The notes under the pieces were generated by a model. That model made no database searches, was not told where the DNA came from, and saw nothing but the letters and a program-made list of their open reading frames with translations. This document shows positions 1-10,639 of a stretch of DNA of 64,000 bases, piece by piece; within the stretch, counting starts at the first letter, position 1; each line of letters begins with the position of its first letter. The DNA comes from Cyanoderma ruficeps. Taxonomy: Eukaryota; Chordata; Aves; Passeriformes; Timaliidae. The stretch lies in contig VZDJ01000033.1 of NCBI GenBank assembly GCA_008694505.1, forward strand, positions 4,827,091 through 4,891,090, read 5' to 3'. A program made the translations under genes and the position numbers.

Positions 1-105
1 CTCTTCTCTGAACTGCCTCCAGTTTGTCACTATCTTTGTAAAAGCAGTGTGCCCAGAGCTGAGCACACATTGTCAGCCCATGCTCACCATTCTCTTCCCC
101 TCTGA
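1..105 (-). repeat. Possible old CR1 fragment
   Basis: The wording (a clause about a main determinant, then 'cccagagctgagcacaca') resembles the antisense middle part of a diverged avian CR1 3' region. The match is weak and the left side is cut by the window edge. It could equally be chance similarity. Confidence 0.3.
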
Positions 106-751
106 ATGAGCAAATTGATCTTTTTGTGAGTGCATGGAGATGACAAAGTGCATCAACAATTGAAAAAATTTTAGAAAGGGTTTGCAAAGCTGATTTGGAT
201 GTGGGGAGGTTGCTGGCCTTCATGGCCTGTCCTTGTAGGAACAGATAACGGCAGCTTACAAGAGCAACATCCTGTTTTGTGATGTGCCATTATCAGCTGC
301 TATTTCCCAGGGGGTTCTGATGGGATCATGATTATTATTTTTTTTTTTTTACTGGATGATGGAACATGAAAGAGTCTTGACCCTCTTCACAGATTCAGTT
401 TGTTGGGTGAATAATTCTTCTTGGCTCCAATTAATTTTGACACCGGAGTAAATCTGTCAACAGCGGAAACATTCTGCAAGGAATCGTGATGGAGACAGGT
501 TTTCAAATGAAGGGGACACCTGCAAGAGGTCCCTGTTGCCTTCAGGATTCCTTTTCCTGTGTGGATCAGCCATGAAATGGGCTGTATGTCCTTTTTATGG
601 AAATGAATCCATAATATGGAGTCAAGAGTGTGGTGCATTTAATGTCTGCTTCTTACACGGTGGAAATTAGGGTTTCCTTTCAGCTCTTCCCTCTTATTTG
701 GGCACAATTCCTCTTCTCCTCTTCTCCGCTGACTTTCCATCTTGTGGGCAT
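106..751. other. Unique noncoding stretch
   Basis: No repeat or gene is recognised. It holds a T-run near 333-350 and only short unremarkable open frames. Confidence 0.5.
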
Positions 752-822
752 TGTGGTTAAAAGGTTGGACTTTGTAATCTTGGAAGTCTTTCCAGCCTTA
801 AGGATTCCATGATTCTACAGCT
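752..822 (+). repeat. CR1 3' tail (short)
   Basis: The words 'ggttggactttgtaatct', 'tctttccagcctta' and 'gattccatgattctac' match in order the last part of CR1: the 'ggttggact..gat..tt' segment, the 'ttccaacctt' segment and the terminal octamer repeats. It is a 5'-truncated and diverged insertion. Confidence 0.7.
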
Positions 823-2009
823 GTGCTGAAAGCCTCCACCCACAATGAGGAGATCTTTCACGTATTTTGGGGACTTGAGGACATTGCCTTGATCCCACTG
901 GCGTCAATGAACACCTTGGCACTAGGACATGAGTTTGTGCTTCACTTTGACTCATCTGCAATACCTAAAGGCAGAAAGTGGAACTCAGCCATGACTTTCT
1001 TGGCTGGTTACAAGCCAGGCGAAGATGGGCTTGAGTATCTCAGCTGAGACTTTGTATTTACCATCATGGAGGCGTAGACCAAAAGTGGATCCACCCTAAT
1101 CCCCCCTATGGTCATATCAGAGTCTTTTACATCCCCCTGGCTTGTGCCAGCTTTGAAGGCACCAGATTCCCTTTTGCTGGTGGCATTCAGACATGGGACC
1201 ATCAGAACTCTGTTCTTTCCGTGGTTTTCTGTCCCTGAAACCGACTCAGCGTTTGTGCCCTTGTGCAGACATTGTTATGACAGGGTGTCCTTTGTGCACA
1301 ACCCCATCAATGACAGCAATTTCAGAGCTCTAATCCCAATAAGTTTTTATGCTCAGCACTGGCTTGATATTTCCTTTGGTCATCCTTGTAGAATTACTTT
1401 CCCCAAACTGTTGTCAACTTGGGTCATTTTGTGTTGCTTGTTTGAACTTGTCAAATTTCATTTCAGACATGGGTAGTACTTGACTCATATTTACTTCAAA
1501 CTCCTCTTCCTGCAGTTCATTGCTTTCATTATTTATAGGTGTTCTTGAAAGCATATCTGCTAAGCTCCTTACTGGGCCTGTATTTCACATTTAATGAGTA
1601 CTTTTGCAATTTCATTACATTTTTTTTCTCAAGTCCAGGTGGCTCATTGTACAATGGATTTTTCTCTATGGCTCCTGGTGCTTTATGGTCTCTTTCAACC
1701 TTGATTGAATTCTTCCCATAAACATATTCATGAAAATACTCATGACCAAAAACAATTGCCAGGATTCCAAGTGCAAGCTGAGCTTTTGGTGGGTCTTAGC
1801 CCACGGCTCAGGTTGTCATCTTGCCAGAGGGCCAGATCCAAAGTGACCTTGAATCACTTTGGGTCTTACTCTCCCAGGTAACCTCAGAATGTTCCAGTGT
1901 TGATGCTTCTATGGCAGCTCCGCTTTACACCAAACCTTATTCCATTTGCAGTTACCTTGGAGTTGTTCTGCACTGTCTGTGTGATCCAAGTGGCCCAGTG
2001 AGAAGGGTC
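823..2009. other. Unique noncoding stretch
   Basis: No repeat or gene is recognised. The 122-codon plus-strand frame at 1108-1476 has no recognisable domain and lacks flanking splice signals that would make it an exon. Confidence 0.5.
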
Positions 2010-2480
2010 CTGGAGGTGCTGGTGACAGCGGCTGGACACGAGCCCAGGTGTGCCCAGGTGGGCAAGAGGCCAATGGCCCCTGGGCTGTTCCAGCCATGGT
2101 GTGTCCAGCAGGCCCAGGGCAGTGACTGTCCCTCTGTGCTGGGACTCGTGAGGCACCTCCAGTCCTGGGGACAGTTCTGGGCCCAGCAATTCGGGAAGGA
2201 CATTGAGGGGCTGGAGCATGGCCAGGGCAGGGAATGGAGCTGGGGAAGGGCCTGGAGCACCAGGAGTGGCTGAGGGAGCTGGGAAAGGGGCTCAGCCTGG
2301 AGAAAAGGAGGCTCAGGGGAACCTTGTGACTCTGCACAACTCCCTGACAGGAGGGGACAGCCAGGGGCGTCGGGCTGTGCTCCAGGGAACAGGGACAGGA
2401 TGAGGGGAAACAGCCTCAAGCTGTGCCAAGGGCGGTTCAGGCTGGACATCAGGAGGAATTTCTTCATAGAAAGGATTGCA
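2010..2480 (+). repeat. CR1 LINE 3' region, missing its 3' end
   Basis: The sequence follows the sense CR1 3' region in order: 'ggcaagaggccaatggc', 'ttctgggccc', 'aaggacattgaggggctgg', 'cagcctggagaaaaggagg', 'aactccctgacaggagg' and 'ggctggacatcaggagga'. It stops near 'cttcatagaaaggattg', before the usual final 200 bp and octamer tail. LINE copies usually lose the 5' end, so the lost 3' end points to a later deletion or rearrangement. Bases 2021-2183 are almost identical to 62392-62554. Confidence 0.92.
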
Positions 2481-3110
2481 GCAACTCTTGCACAAAGAGT
2501 CTTGGTCAGGGAGTATCCCTCTGTCATTGCGATATTATTAGCAGGAAAAACAGCCTGTGCTCTCATGCATTTCCAAAATCTTCCTGGCCAGAGGTTACAT
2601 AATCCCACCTGCCCCCACTTGGCTAACTGCAAAGCTCTGCTAAAGAACATAAACATTTCTGTGTTCTCAGTGCTCATGGTTATCCTAAACATAAGATTTA
2701 GGATATGCTGCTGCTTCAGTCTCAATGGTAATCCTCTGAGATCTGGGCACGATATGTTAGTGCTGAGATTACCCTACAGAGATGTTTGCTTGCATCTCCT
2801 GAAAGAATTACTGAGCAGAAGTGGGAATCTTTTCCATCAGCCTTACCCAGCTTCCAAATACAAAAATCCTCTGGAGTTTGGAAGTCTAGACTTGCACACA
2901 TCAGACATGCCTGCAGGCTTCCTTCAGATGTTTCGTTGTGGTTTTTTTAATTTGTTCAAATCCTTATTTTGCTTGTTTTAATGAAAGTGACTATTTTCTG
3001 TTGGATATGTTGATTGGTTTCTGTATGCACTCGGTGTGTCCTGTTTTGTCACCCACTCAGATTCAGCTGTTTTGCCTTTTGGTGTCTGTGTGACTTCATG
3101 GGGTTGGTTT
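2481..3110. other. Unique spacer between two CR1 copies
   Basis: The spacer is A+T-richer than the flanking CR1 sequence and no repeat family is recognised in it. The 193-codon frame at 2400-2981 begins inside the CR1 copy and has no known domain. Confidence 0.5.
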
Positions 3111-3460
3111 GGAGAAAAGGAGGGTCAGAGGGAACCTTCTGGTTCTGCACAACTCCCTGACAGGAGGGACCAGCAAGGTGGGGGTCAGGCTCTGCTCCAA
3201 GGGAACAGGGACAGGATGAGAGGAAATGGCCTCAGACTGTGTCGGGGGAGGTTCAGGCTGGACATCAGGGGGAATTTCTTCTTGGAAAGGGTGGTCAGGC
3301 ATGGAGGGGGCTGCCCAGGGAGTCCCCATTCCTGGACGTCTCCAAGGAATGCCTGGATGTGGCCCTCAGTGCTCTGGACTGGGTCACAAGGTGGAGATCA
3401 GTCACAGGTTGGACTCAACGACCTTGGAGAGCTTTTCCAAACTCTGATCCTGTGTTATGG
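3111..3460 (+). repeat. CR1 LINE 3' end
   Basis: Runs in order from 'ggagaaaaggagggtcag' through 'aactccctgacaggaggg', 'ggttcaggctggacatca', 'ctgcccagggagtcccca' to 'ggttggactcaacgacct' near the 3' end. Its consensus span overlaps that of 2010-2480, so it is a second copy and not the displaced tail of the first. It is 5'-truncated and lies in the same orientation. Confidence 0.92.
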
Positions 3461-4387
3461 TGCATAATTCTTATGGAACTACACCTGTAGTTGTCAGCGT
3501 TCTGGCTGATGGCATGACTTGGGCCCCCCTTTGTCACCAAAAGCGTTGAGACCCACAGCTACAGAGTTGGATATTTGTCAGTCTTCCTCCACCCTGCTGG
3601 TCTCTGTGCATCCATCAGTCCAACTCTGCTCAAACCAGTCCCAGTCTGTAGCATTTTTATTGGCCTGTGGAGCCATGTGTTTCAGGCTCCCAGCAAAATT
3701 CACAGGGATTCAGAAAGACTGGGTTTGTACCTGATTTAATTTTGAGGTGAGAACATGTTCCAAGGGGAGATCTCTGGGAAGTCACGCACAGCAGAGCTGT
3801 AGAGGTGACACAGTGGCTCTTGCACAACCTCCACCTTGAACTTCTGTGGAGAAGGGAAGGGTCTGCAGGACTGGAGCAGCTGGATCTATGATTTGACCTT
3901 GGAGAGGGCAGGAGGAATTTGCCTGGAGGGCTGGGAATTCACCTGAGGTCCCAGAGTAGTCTGGAGCCTGGGCTGACACCAGAACACACCTGGAGCCTCT
4001 GGAGCTGGATAAATTCTCCCGCTTTTGGGCAGCTCTTCACACCACATGGATTTGTTTGTTCCATTGCTCCTCTTCCCTATGACCACATATGAGAGAAAGA
4101 CTTTTCCAGGTCTCCTTTCCTCAAAATCTGTGTCACCTTCCCATGCCAAACTCTCCCAAGGAGAAAAGCAAAGCCACCAAAACAAAGGTAAACCAGTTTG
4201 ATGAAGATTTCTCCAGCAGGCAGCCTCCTCCCCCAAAATCAGGATGCACCAAATAATAGAGTGAACAAATACTTAAAAAAAAAATGTCCCTATGTGTATC
4301 CTGAGCATTTAAAATGGCTGGGAAATTCTTGCTTTTTGGGAGTGACCAGTTCATTGCTTTGCTAAGTATCTTTCTAAGCCACCTCTT
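3461..4387. other. Unique noncoding stretch
   Basis: No gene or repeat is recognised. Open frames on both strands are short and have no recognisable domains. Confidence 0.5.
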
Positions 4388-4440
4388 GTCAGAAGAAGAG
4401 AATAAATGAAAAGAGAGAAAGAGAGAGAGAGAGAAAAAGA
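4388..4440. repeat. (GA)n purine-rich simple repeat
   Basis: An almost pure purine run with GAGAGA units at 4412-4434 and GAA/AAAGA flanks. Confidence 0.9.
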
Positions 4441-4641
4441 CCTTTGCATAGCTTGAGCCTTTGTGCCGTGCATTCAGACTGATTTGTACCCTTTGTAGTC
4501 TTAATTATTTGTGAGAGCAGGATAACAGGAGTACCAAGCTCACCCATTATTTCCTGCATAAAAAAAGGCACACAGAAGCCGCTGATCGGTTTTGAATTAG
4601 CAAACATGATACTAAAAAAAAAAAAAATATGCGGGGGCTGT

Positions 4642-4642
4642 N
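4642..4642. other. Single undetermined base (N)
   Basis: One N beside a G-run. It lies in a homopolymer context and is probably a consensus ambiguity. Confidence 0.95.
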
Positions 4643-4679
4643 GGGGGGGAGAGAGGAGAGAGAGTGCATAAAAAAAATT

Positions 4680-4830
4680 CATTAATATCATCAGGGATTA
4701 GGAGGCTGATTAAAGTGTAGCTGTTAGCGTATGCAAATGAGCGATAGGCATTTATCAGAGCCTGTGCAAGCTGTCTCAGAGCTGTAAAGCCCACGTATGT
4801 TTTTCAGCTGATTAAAACAGTTTTAAGTTC
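4680..4830. promoter_or_regulatory. Candidate CNE with octamer motif
   Basis: Contains a perfect POU octamer ATGCAAAT at 4731-4738, a CTGATTAAAG word just upstream, further ATTAAT/GATTA homeodomain cores, and a second CTGATTAAAA near 4807. It has no repeat similarity. Enhancer function is inferred from motif content only. Confidence 0.35.
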
Positions 4831-4838
4831 TGGAGGAT

Positions 4839-4880
4839 TTTTTTTTTTTGAGAGAGAGAATAAAAAAAAAAATTAAAAAA
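4839..4880. repeat. Poly-T / GA / poly-A low complexity
   Basis: A T-run, then GAGAGAGAG, then A-rich sequence. Confidence 0.85.
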
Positions 4881-6110
4881 GCCACCATCATCTATCCTTT
4901 TCCTTTTGGCTAAATTCCTCTAAGTGCACTCCAACCATTTCCACTTGAATACACTCACTCTCTTTCTTTCTCTTTCGGGTAATGAGAGTTTGGGAAGGAA
5001 ATGAATGCAAACGAAGCACGAGGCTTGCAACAGCCTCCTTGGCTTCCAAGGAACTTCCAGAATGAGGCCATTGGAGGCTGAGCCCTGGGAGCACCTCTGG
5101 AACATGGACATGGTGCAGCCTGGCCAGGCTCAGGCTCTGGGGAGAAGAAATGGGCTGGTGGCTCTTCCTCCTCTGCTTCATCGTGCTTGGGGGTCACATT
5201 TGGGGCCCTGCCTCGCCCTGGGATAGAACTGGGGTCTCTATCCAAGCCTCTCACAAGCCTGGCTCCCCGTTACAGAAGATTTGTTATTTCCACCCAGGCA
5301 ATGTTTCTTCCTCATTCTGGATGGGTTGGCCATGACTGGAACAGCAGTGGATAACCAGGTGTCTGCAGGGGGGATATGGGATGGGATGCAGATCCCGACC
5401 TGCTGGAGCACCAACCCCGTAACAAACCCTGCTCCATACCCCACTACAAAGCTTGGAGGAGGGACATGTAAACCACAGCAGAGCAGCAATGTCAGAGAGA
5501 GCTGCAGCTGTTCCGTGCAGACGTCTCCAGGTTTCTTTCTCTGCGTCCCACACCCCACTGGATCTGCTTGGCCTGGCCAAGGTCTGTTGAAGAGACTGGG
5601 CTTGGCTTTATTCCAGAGTCTCCACGTGAAATCCCCAGAGGGGAATTTTTCAGACAACAGTGATGCTTTCTAGAATGGTTTGTTAACACAGACACCTAAA
5701 TCTGTGCTTTCCACTGGTTCAGTCCATCTGCATCTCCAGCACTTCCAAGAAGAAGCCACAGTAAAATACATGGAAATATCCCTCTGTTATCACTAATATT
5801 AGGATTTTATGCACCCAGTCATCAACATTATGTTAAATTTCTCTTCCTTGGGGTATTGTCCATAATGAAAGCATTCCTTTTTTTGTGTGTTATTTTTCAG
5901 AGATACTTTAAAGGCTCTGAGGTCTTGTTACTCCCCTGTGTGTGGCTCAGTTGGGAGAGGAATTTCACAGCCTTGGGAATCAACAAAAGTGGTTTTGGCA
6001 GACTGAAATGAGGTGGCTGGCTGAGGGGAGCGAACTCCTGGAGGAAATTCTGGAATTGTTCTAGATCTAGGAAAATCGTGTGGCAAGTGGACAAGGGTGG
6101 TTTTGTGTGG
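4881..6110. other. Unique noncoding stretch
   Basis: No gene or repeat is recognised. Several overlapping 100-140 codon frames at 5238-5673 occur on both strands in G+C-rich DNA and share no protein-like feature. Confidence 0.5.
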
Positions 6111-6162
6111 TTTATCACGTGAACCCAAAATTTATCATGTGAACCCAAAATTTGTCACGTGG
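6111..6162. repeat. 20-bp tandem repeat, one E-box per unit
   Basis: Two full 20-bp units (6111-6130 and 6131-6150, one base apart) and a partial third (6151-6162). Each carries a CAYGTG hexamer: CACGTG at 6116-6121, CATGTG at 6136-6141 and CACGTG at 6156-6161. Confidence 0.9.
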
Positions 6163-6289
6163 CTCTTGAGCTTATCCCATATGTGGAGTAAGCATCATGG
6201 TAAACATTCCTTGGAAGAGCACTCTCAGCCAGGAGCCTGCCAGGTTTTCCATTATAAACCAACAATGGTATTTAAAGTGTTTATAACTT

Positions 6290-6560
6290 TGCTGTAAAAT
6301 TTTGCTCTGTTGAAACTTGGCAAACGAGGGCCCTGCCCAACAGCAAATTTTTTGTTGCTGCTGTTACGTATTTGGAAGTAAATCAGCTTGGCCGTTTATG
6401 TTTTAAAAGATTATTTCTTTTGAGCCCCAGCCTCTCATTTCTCAGGCTGGCAAAGGCTCCCGGCGCTGCAGGGAAAATGCATCCAGCGTGGAGGACGGGC
6501 TTTGTGCCTGTCATTGAACAGCGACCCCTTCCAATAATCGGGGAAGCACTCTGGCAGCTC
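6290..6560. promoter_or_regulatory. Candidate CNE
   Basis: Repeat-free block containing TGTTACGTA near 6362, AAAAGATTATTT near 6405 and CCAATAATCGGGG near 6530, with several retained CpGs. Regulatory role is inferred; conservation is untested. Confidence 0.3.
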
Positions 6561-6829
6561 CTGGACTGCATCCCATCCCATTTCCCCCTGCAGAAGCGTG
6601 GATATTCACTGCTGTTTCATACCATTCATTACCAGCCCTTCCAAGGCCAGGGAGAAATATCGTGTCTGGGTGGAAAATCGAAGAGCAGTGGAAAGGGGCC
6701 AGGTCTGGAAACAGCCTGTGAGTGACTCAGGAAACCACAGCGCTGGGAACTTGGCTGGGCTCGGGACAACTGATGGAGCATCAGGGATGGTGGGTCCTGG
6801 TGGGAACGGCCGGAGGGAACATGGCAGGT

Positions 6830-7380
6830 TCAGCAGCAGGGACACAGGGATGTCTGTATTCCAGCATGGGCACAACTGCCTCCAGCCCTGGGATCCCCAG
6901 CATGGGATGGGCATCAACCTGCTGGAGTGAATCCAGAGCAGACCATGGAGGTGCTCCAAGGGCTGCAGCCCTTCTGCCCTGGAGCCAGGCTGGGAGAGCT
7001 GGGGATGTTCAGCTGGAGAACAGAAGGTTCCAGAGAGAACTTTGAGCCCCTTCCAGTGCCCAAAGCGGTTCCAAGAGAGCTGGAGAGGGCCCCTTGGACA
7101 AGATATGGATCGAGAGAACAAGAATGAATTGCTTTGGCTTGAAAGAGAGTAGGTTTAAATGGGAAATTGAGAAGATACTTTTCCCTGTGAGGGTGGGGAG
7201 GCCCTGGCACAGGGTGCCCAGAGAAACTGTGGCTGCCCCTGGATCCCTGGAAGTGTCCAAGGCTAAGTTGGACAGGGTTTGGAGCAGCCTGGGCTAGTGG
7301 AGGGTGTCCCTGCCCATGGCAAGGGGTGGAATCTGGTTGGATTTTTACAGTCCCTTCCAATCCAGGCCGTTCTATTAGCT
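6830..7380 (+). repeat. CR1 LINE 3' end
   Basis: Sense CR1 in order: 'aacctgctggagtgaatcca', 'ggctgggagagctggggatg', 'ttcagctggagaa', then a diverged middle, 'ctggcacagggtgcccagag', 'tggatccctggaagtgtcca', 'gcagcctgggctagtggagg' and 'cccttccaatcc'. The 5' boundary is approximate. Minus-strand frames of up to 171 codons here are antisense CR1 artefacts. Confidence 0.88.
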
Positions 7381-8652
7381 CTTCGCTTTATTCACTGTTC
7401 CTTTTCCAATGACAAAAAGGAGCAACAAACAATGGCTTGTTTAAATAAATAATTGGTGCCCAAACTGACATTTCTATAGCCGAGTGTGGGCTCCCACCTT
7501 GAAGCTGGTGAGAAGTTCTGGTTGTGCCACATCCAAAATTAAACAAAGAGACAACAAAGTCTTAGAGATGATACAAAGACTTCCAAGTGTGGCTGGAATG
7601 ACATTATTGTCTGTTCTTTTTCTCAGGAAAGAATGACTAGAAAATTAAATGACTGCAATAAACAGTATAAAGGAGGTCAAGCAGGCAGTCAAATTTATTT
7701 TTTAGACAATTACAACAGTGTCTCATTCAAAGGGACACTGAATAAACTTGAAAGGCAACAGAACTGAGAACTGATAAAAAGACACTTTTGTGAGCAATTC
7801 ATCCATAGCCTCGGGCATTCATTACCCCGAGATATTGCTGCAGCCAATTTCTCCTGTTATGCTACCCAGGAAAAAAGCTGTTAGAAAATACAGGAACAGC
7901 CACGTTCCAGGACTTACAGGAGGTTGTTCCAGAGCAGCCTGTCCTGGACTTTTCTGCATCTCCTCCTGGCATCAGTGGGGGTGCAATGACACTGGTCTGG
8001 GACGCTGGTGTTGTTCTGAGCAGGTCCAGCTGTTTGTATCCCCCAACATCTGGAGATTTCCATGTCTCACCTGGCTCCCTGAGAGATGGCACCGCGCACT
8101 GCTCCAGCGGGGCTGGCAGGAGAACAAGGAGAAGAACCGGGAGAATGAAAAGGTCTCATTTTGTATAAATGAAAAAACCAGGAATGTTGATTTCCCCTGA
8201 GGATGGAGGCTCCACGTGGCTGTTCCCACACTGGGAAAGGAGGAGCCTTGGGAGGTGACCTGTGAAGCAGAGTTGGAGATGGGAAGATCTGTGTTTTTTT
8301 CCCTCCTGTGGGAAGCTGTGGATAGACAGGACACACCTCTCCAAATGGGTGCCACAACCAAACAGAGAACTTGGGTTCTTTTTAGCTTTTCTTTCAAACT
8401 AAAGCAGGTGAAGCTTTAGCTCAGTGGCAAGGAGTGGAGAATCCCATAGAGGGGCTCATGGAATACCCTGCTCTCTGCAGCCAACTCAAATCCATGAGGA
8501 ATGGTCTCCAGGCAGAAGAGGAGGAACTTCTGCGTTGGGAAGGAGCTGCAAAGAGCATGAACACACCAACTGAAACCACCTTGCTGTTCCCAACCCAGGC
8601 ATCCCAAGTGCTGAGTGAAGCAGGGAAAATACCACGGAAATAGGGTGTCACC
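7381..8652. other. Unique noncoding stretch
   Basis: No repeat or gene is recognised. The left half (7380-7780) is A+T-rich. The 141-codon minus-strand frame at 7972-8397 has no recognisable domain. Confidence 0.5.
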
Positions 8653-8765
8653 AGGCTCATGGGATCATTTAGGTTGGAAGCTCTCTAAGGTCATTGAGTT
8701 CCTCCAGCTTTGCCAAGGCCACTGCTAATCATGCCCCTAAATGCCACTGTCCAGGGGTTTTTGAA
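8653..8765 (-). repeat. CR1 3' end, diverged
   Basis: The words 'gggatcatttaggttggaag', 'ctctaaggtcattgagt' and 'ctaaatgccactgtccagg' follow the antisense order of the older CR1 type whose 3' end reads 'catttaggttggaaaagacc'. Short and diverged. Confidence 0.75.
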
Positions 8766-9619
8766 TCCTGTGTCCTTCTCTCCAGTCTTGAGAAAACAAA
8801 CACCCTGATTATGGCATTTAACAGCTCCTTGGTCTTCCACATTATTATATTTAATTTTTTTGGGGTGTCTATCTACATGGAGTCTTCAGGTGAGAAATCA
8901 TCTGCAGATAGATTTATAATTCTCTGCAAAGGGTTGCCTCCCCTGGGCTAGAGTTATGAAATTTTTGTGGTTTTACTCTAGGCAGCTTCCTGGTGTGTGG
9001 GGCCTTCCTGCCTTGGCTTGGGCAGGGAGCAGGGTGAGAGCGCGGTCCAGCACAGCCCAGGAGGGACTTGTCCCTGCTGCCCATCCCGAGGAGCTGCAGT
9101 CACTGGTGGGGTGCAGCTCTCTGATCCTTAGAGCTCCAGCCTGGCTCCAGCTGGGAATTCCCGGCATTCCTCCTGCTCTGGATCCAGGAGCTGTTCTCCT
9201 GGATATATATAAGTTATAATAAAGTTGTTTTTTTCTTAAATAGCATAAATCAACCTATTCTGAAATGTGTCATTCCATGGAGCCTTTCAACAGGGAAGTC
9301 ATGACCCAGCCAGGTAAAGATTTCATCGTCTATCTGCTGAGGACGGTTCCTAAATTCCAGAGGAGATTTGGGGCAGATTTTCCTCTGCTGCTCTCCTTGA
9401 CAAGGCAGTTTGGAGACAGGAGCAGCTGCCGAGACAGAGGAGCTGTACAAGAAGAAATACAGCCCGACTCCTAAGCATTTTTGGACCTCTCCAAAGGCTG
9501 GCTTCAGTCTCATGGAGCTGGCAGATGAAATTGGAGTCCAAGATGTATTGCAGTAATTCTGCCAAGGAAGTGCTAACAACAGGAAACACAATGCAAATAT
9601 AATCGAGGTCATCAGCCCC
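8766..9619. other. Unique noncoding stretch
   Basis: No repeat or gene is recognised. The 120-codon minus-strand frame at 9250-9612 has no recognisable domain. Confidence 0.5.
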
Positions 9620-9830
9620 TTTTCCTTGCATAAGGACTTAAATATGTGCTGGTATTGCAGTTACTTAACTGTAATTGCTCAGGGTTTCACGGTCGCTGAG
9701 CTTGTATTCTTCCCTCGGGTGATGTATTGGTTTCTGACCCTCCTTGGGCACGCCCTGTAAATATTTACACACCTCCAGTCAACGGCTTTGTGTGTTTATT
9801 CAAAGAGGGGACAATTAACACGCAGGGGAA
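9620..9830. promoter_or_regulatory. Candidate CNE
   Basis: Repeat-free, with CAGTTACTTAACTGTAATTG near 9657, TAAATATTTACAC near 9758, CAATTAACACG near 9811 and several retained CpGs. Forkhead- and homeodomain-like words predominate. Inference from motif content. Confidence 0.32.
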
Positions 9831-10139
9831 GGAGTTTTCCAGGCTCCTTACAGACGTGGTGTAGGGGACAACGATGGATGTGAGAGGCACATCCAGAATG
9901 TCTCGCTTTTGGAAGGGTCCAGAGCAACTTTTTTCTTTGCTGCAGCTGGGGAAAACCTTCTTTGAGCAACTGCTCAAAGTGATGCTTGAATTCCCACCAT
10001 TTAAAAGACACAGACTGCCACAGATGCCACTAAACTTCCTCCCACACCATTGCCAGAGGGTCTCCTTAGTCCCTCCAAACCCCCGAGCTCTTTCCAGCTG
10101 GGCCAGCTGGCCAGGGAATGTCCATGTGTGGCACTGACA

Positions 10140-10310
10140 GAGTTAACCAGGATGAGGAGATCATTTTCACAGCTGACTGCTCCGCAATGGGACAACGGAG
10201 ATGCTAAAGAATATTTACTAAAAGGCAGAACATTTGTGGAAAAAAAAATATATCCAAGCACACATAATTACCACAGCATATCATGCTTTCATTTTGCAGC
10301 TTTCTTGACA
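10140..10310. promoter_or_regulatory. Candidate CNE
   Basis: A+T-rich repeat-free block with GAGTTAACC, AGAATATTTACTAA and CATAATTACC words. Function is inferred only. Confidence 0.28.
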
Positions 10311-10477
10311 ACTTCTGGCACAGCTCTCTGGCAGGGAGAGCGTGGGTTAGTGAACAAGCCATCCGTGCCTCCTTCCCCATCCTTGATGTGCCAAAGAATT
10401 GGATACAGCCCCAGCTGAAGCTTTAGTCTTGGTTTAATGTGCATTTCCAACTGGAATATTCATGTTTTGCCATCCAG

Positions 10478-10635
10478 ACCACGATAGAAGGACCTGGTAC
10501 TGGAGGACAAGGTGGAGAGGACCTCCTTGGAGTAGACTGTACCACTGCAAACAATGTTGTACACCTTCCACCTCCCTTGCACGTGCCTTGTTGGGGAGAG
10601 TTGCTCACCAGAGAAGAAAACTATACCTGGGACAG
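10478..10635 (+). other. Candidate exon (158 nt), unidentified
   Basis: The segment is preceded by a pyrimidine-tending 'ttttgccatccag' acceptor and followed by 'gtaagac', a strong 5' splice-site match. One frame is open right across it and meets a stop formed by the first bases of the putative intron (GTAA). The translation begins TTIEGPGTGGQGGEDLLGV and has a proline-rich middle, but I recognise no family. Two frames are open, which weakens the coding case. It may be a noncoding-RNA exon or chance. Confidence 0.15.
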
Positions 10636-10639
10636 GTAA

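Noticed and set aside
1821..2725. Overlapping frames of 150 (+) and 257 (-) codons
   Set aside because: Both overlap the CR1 copy at 2010-2480 and adjoining unique DNA; open frames result from CR1 composition.
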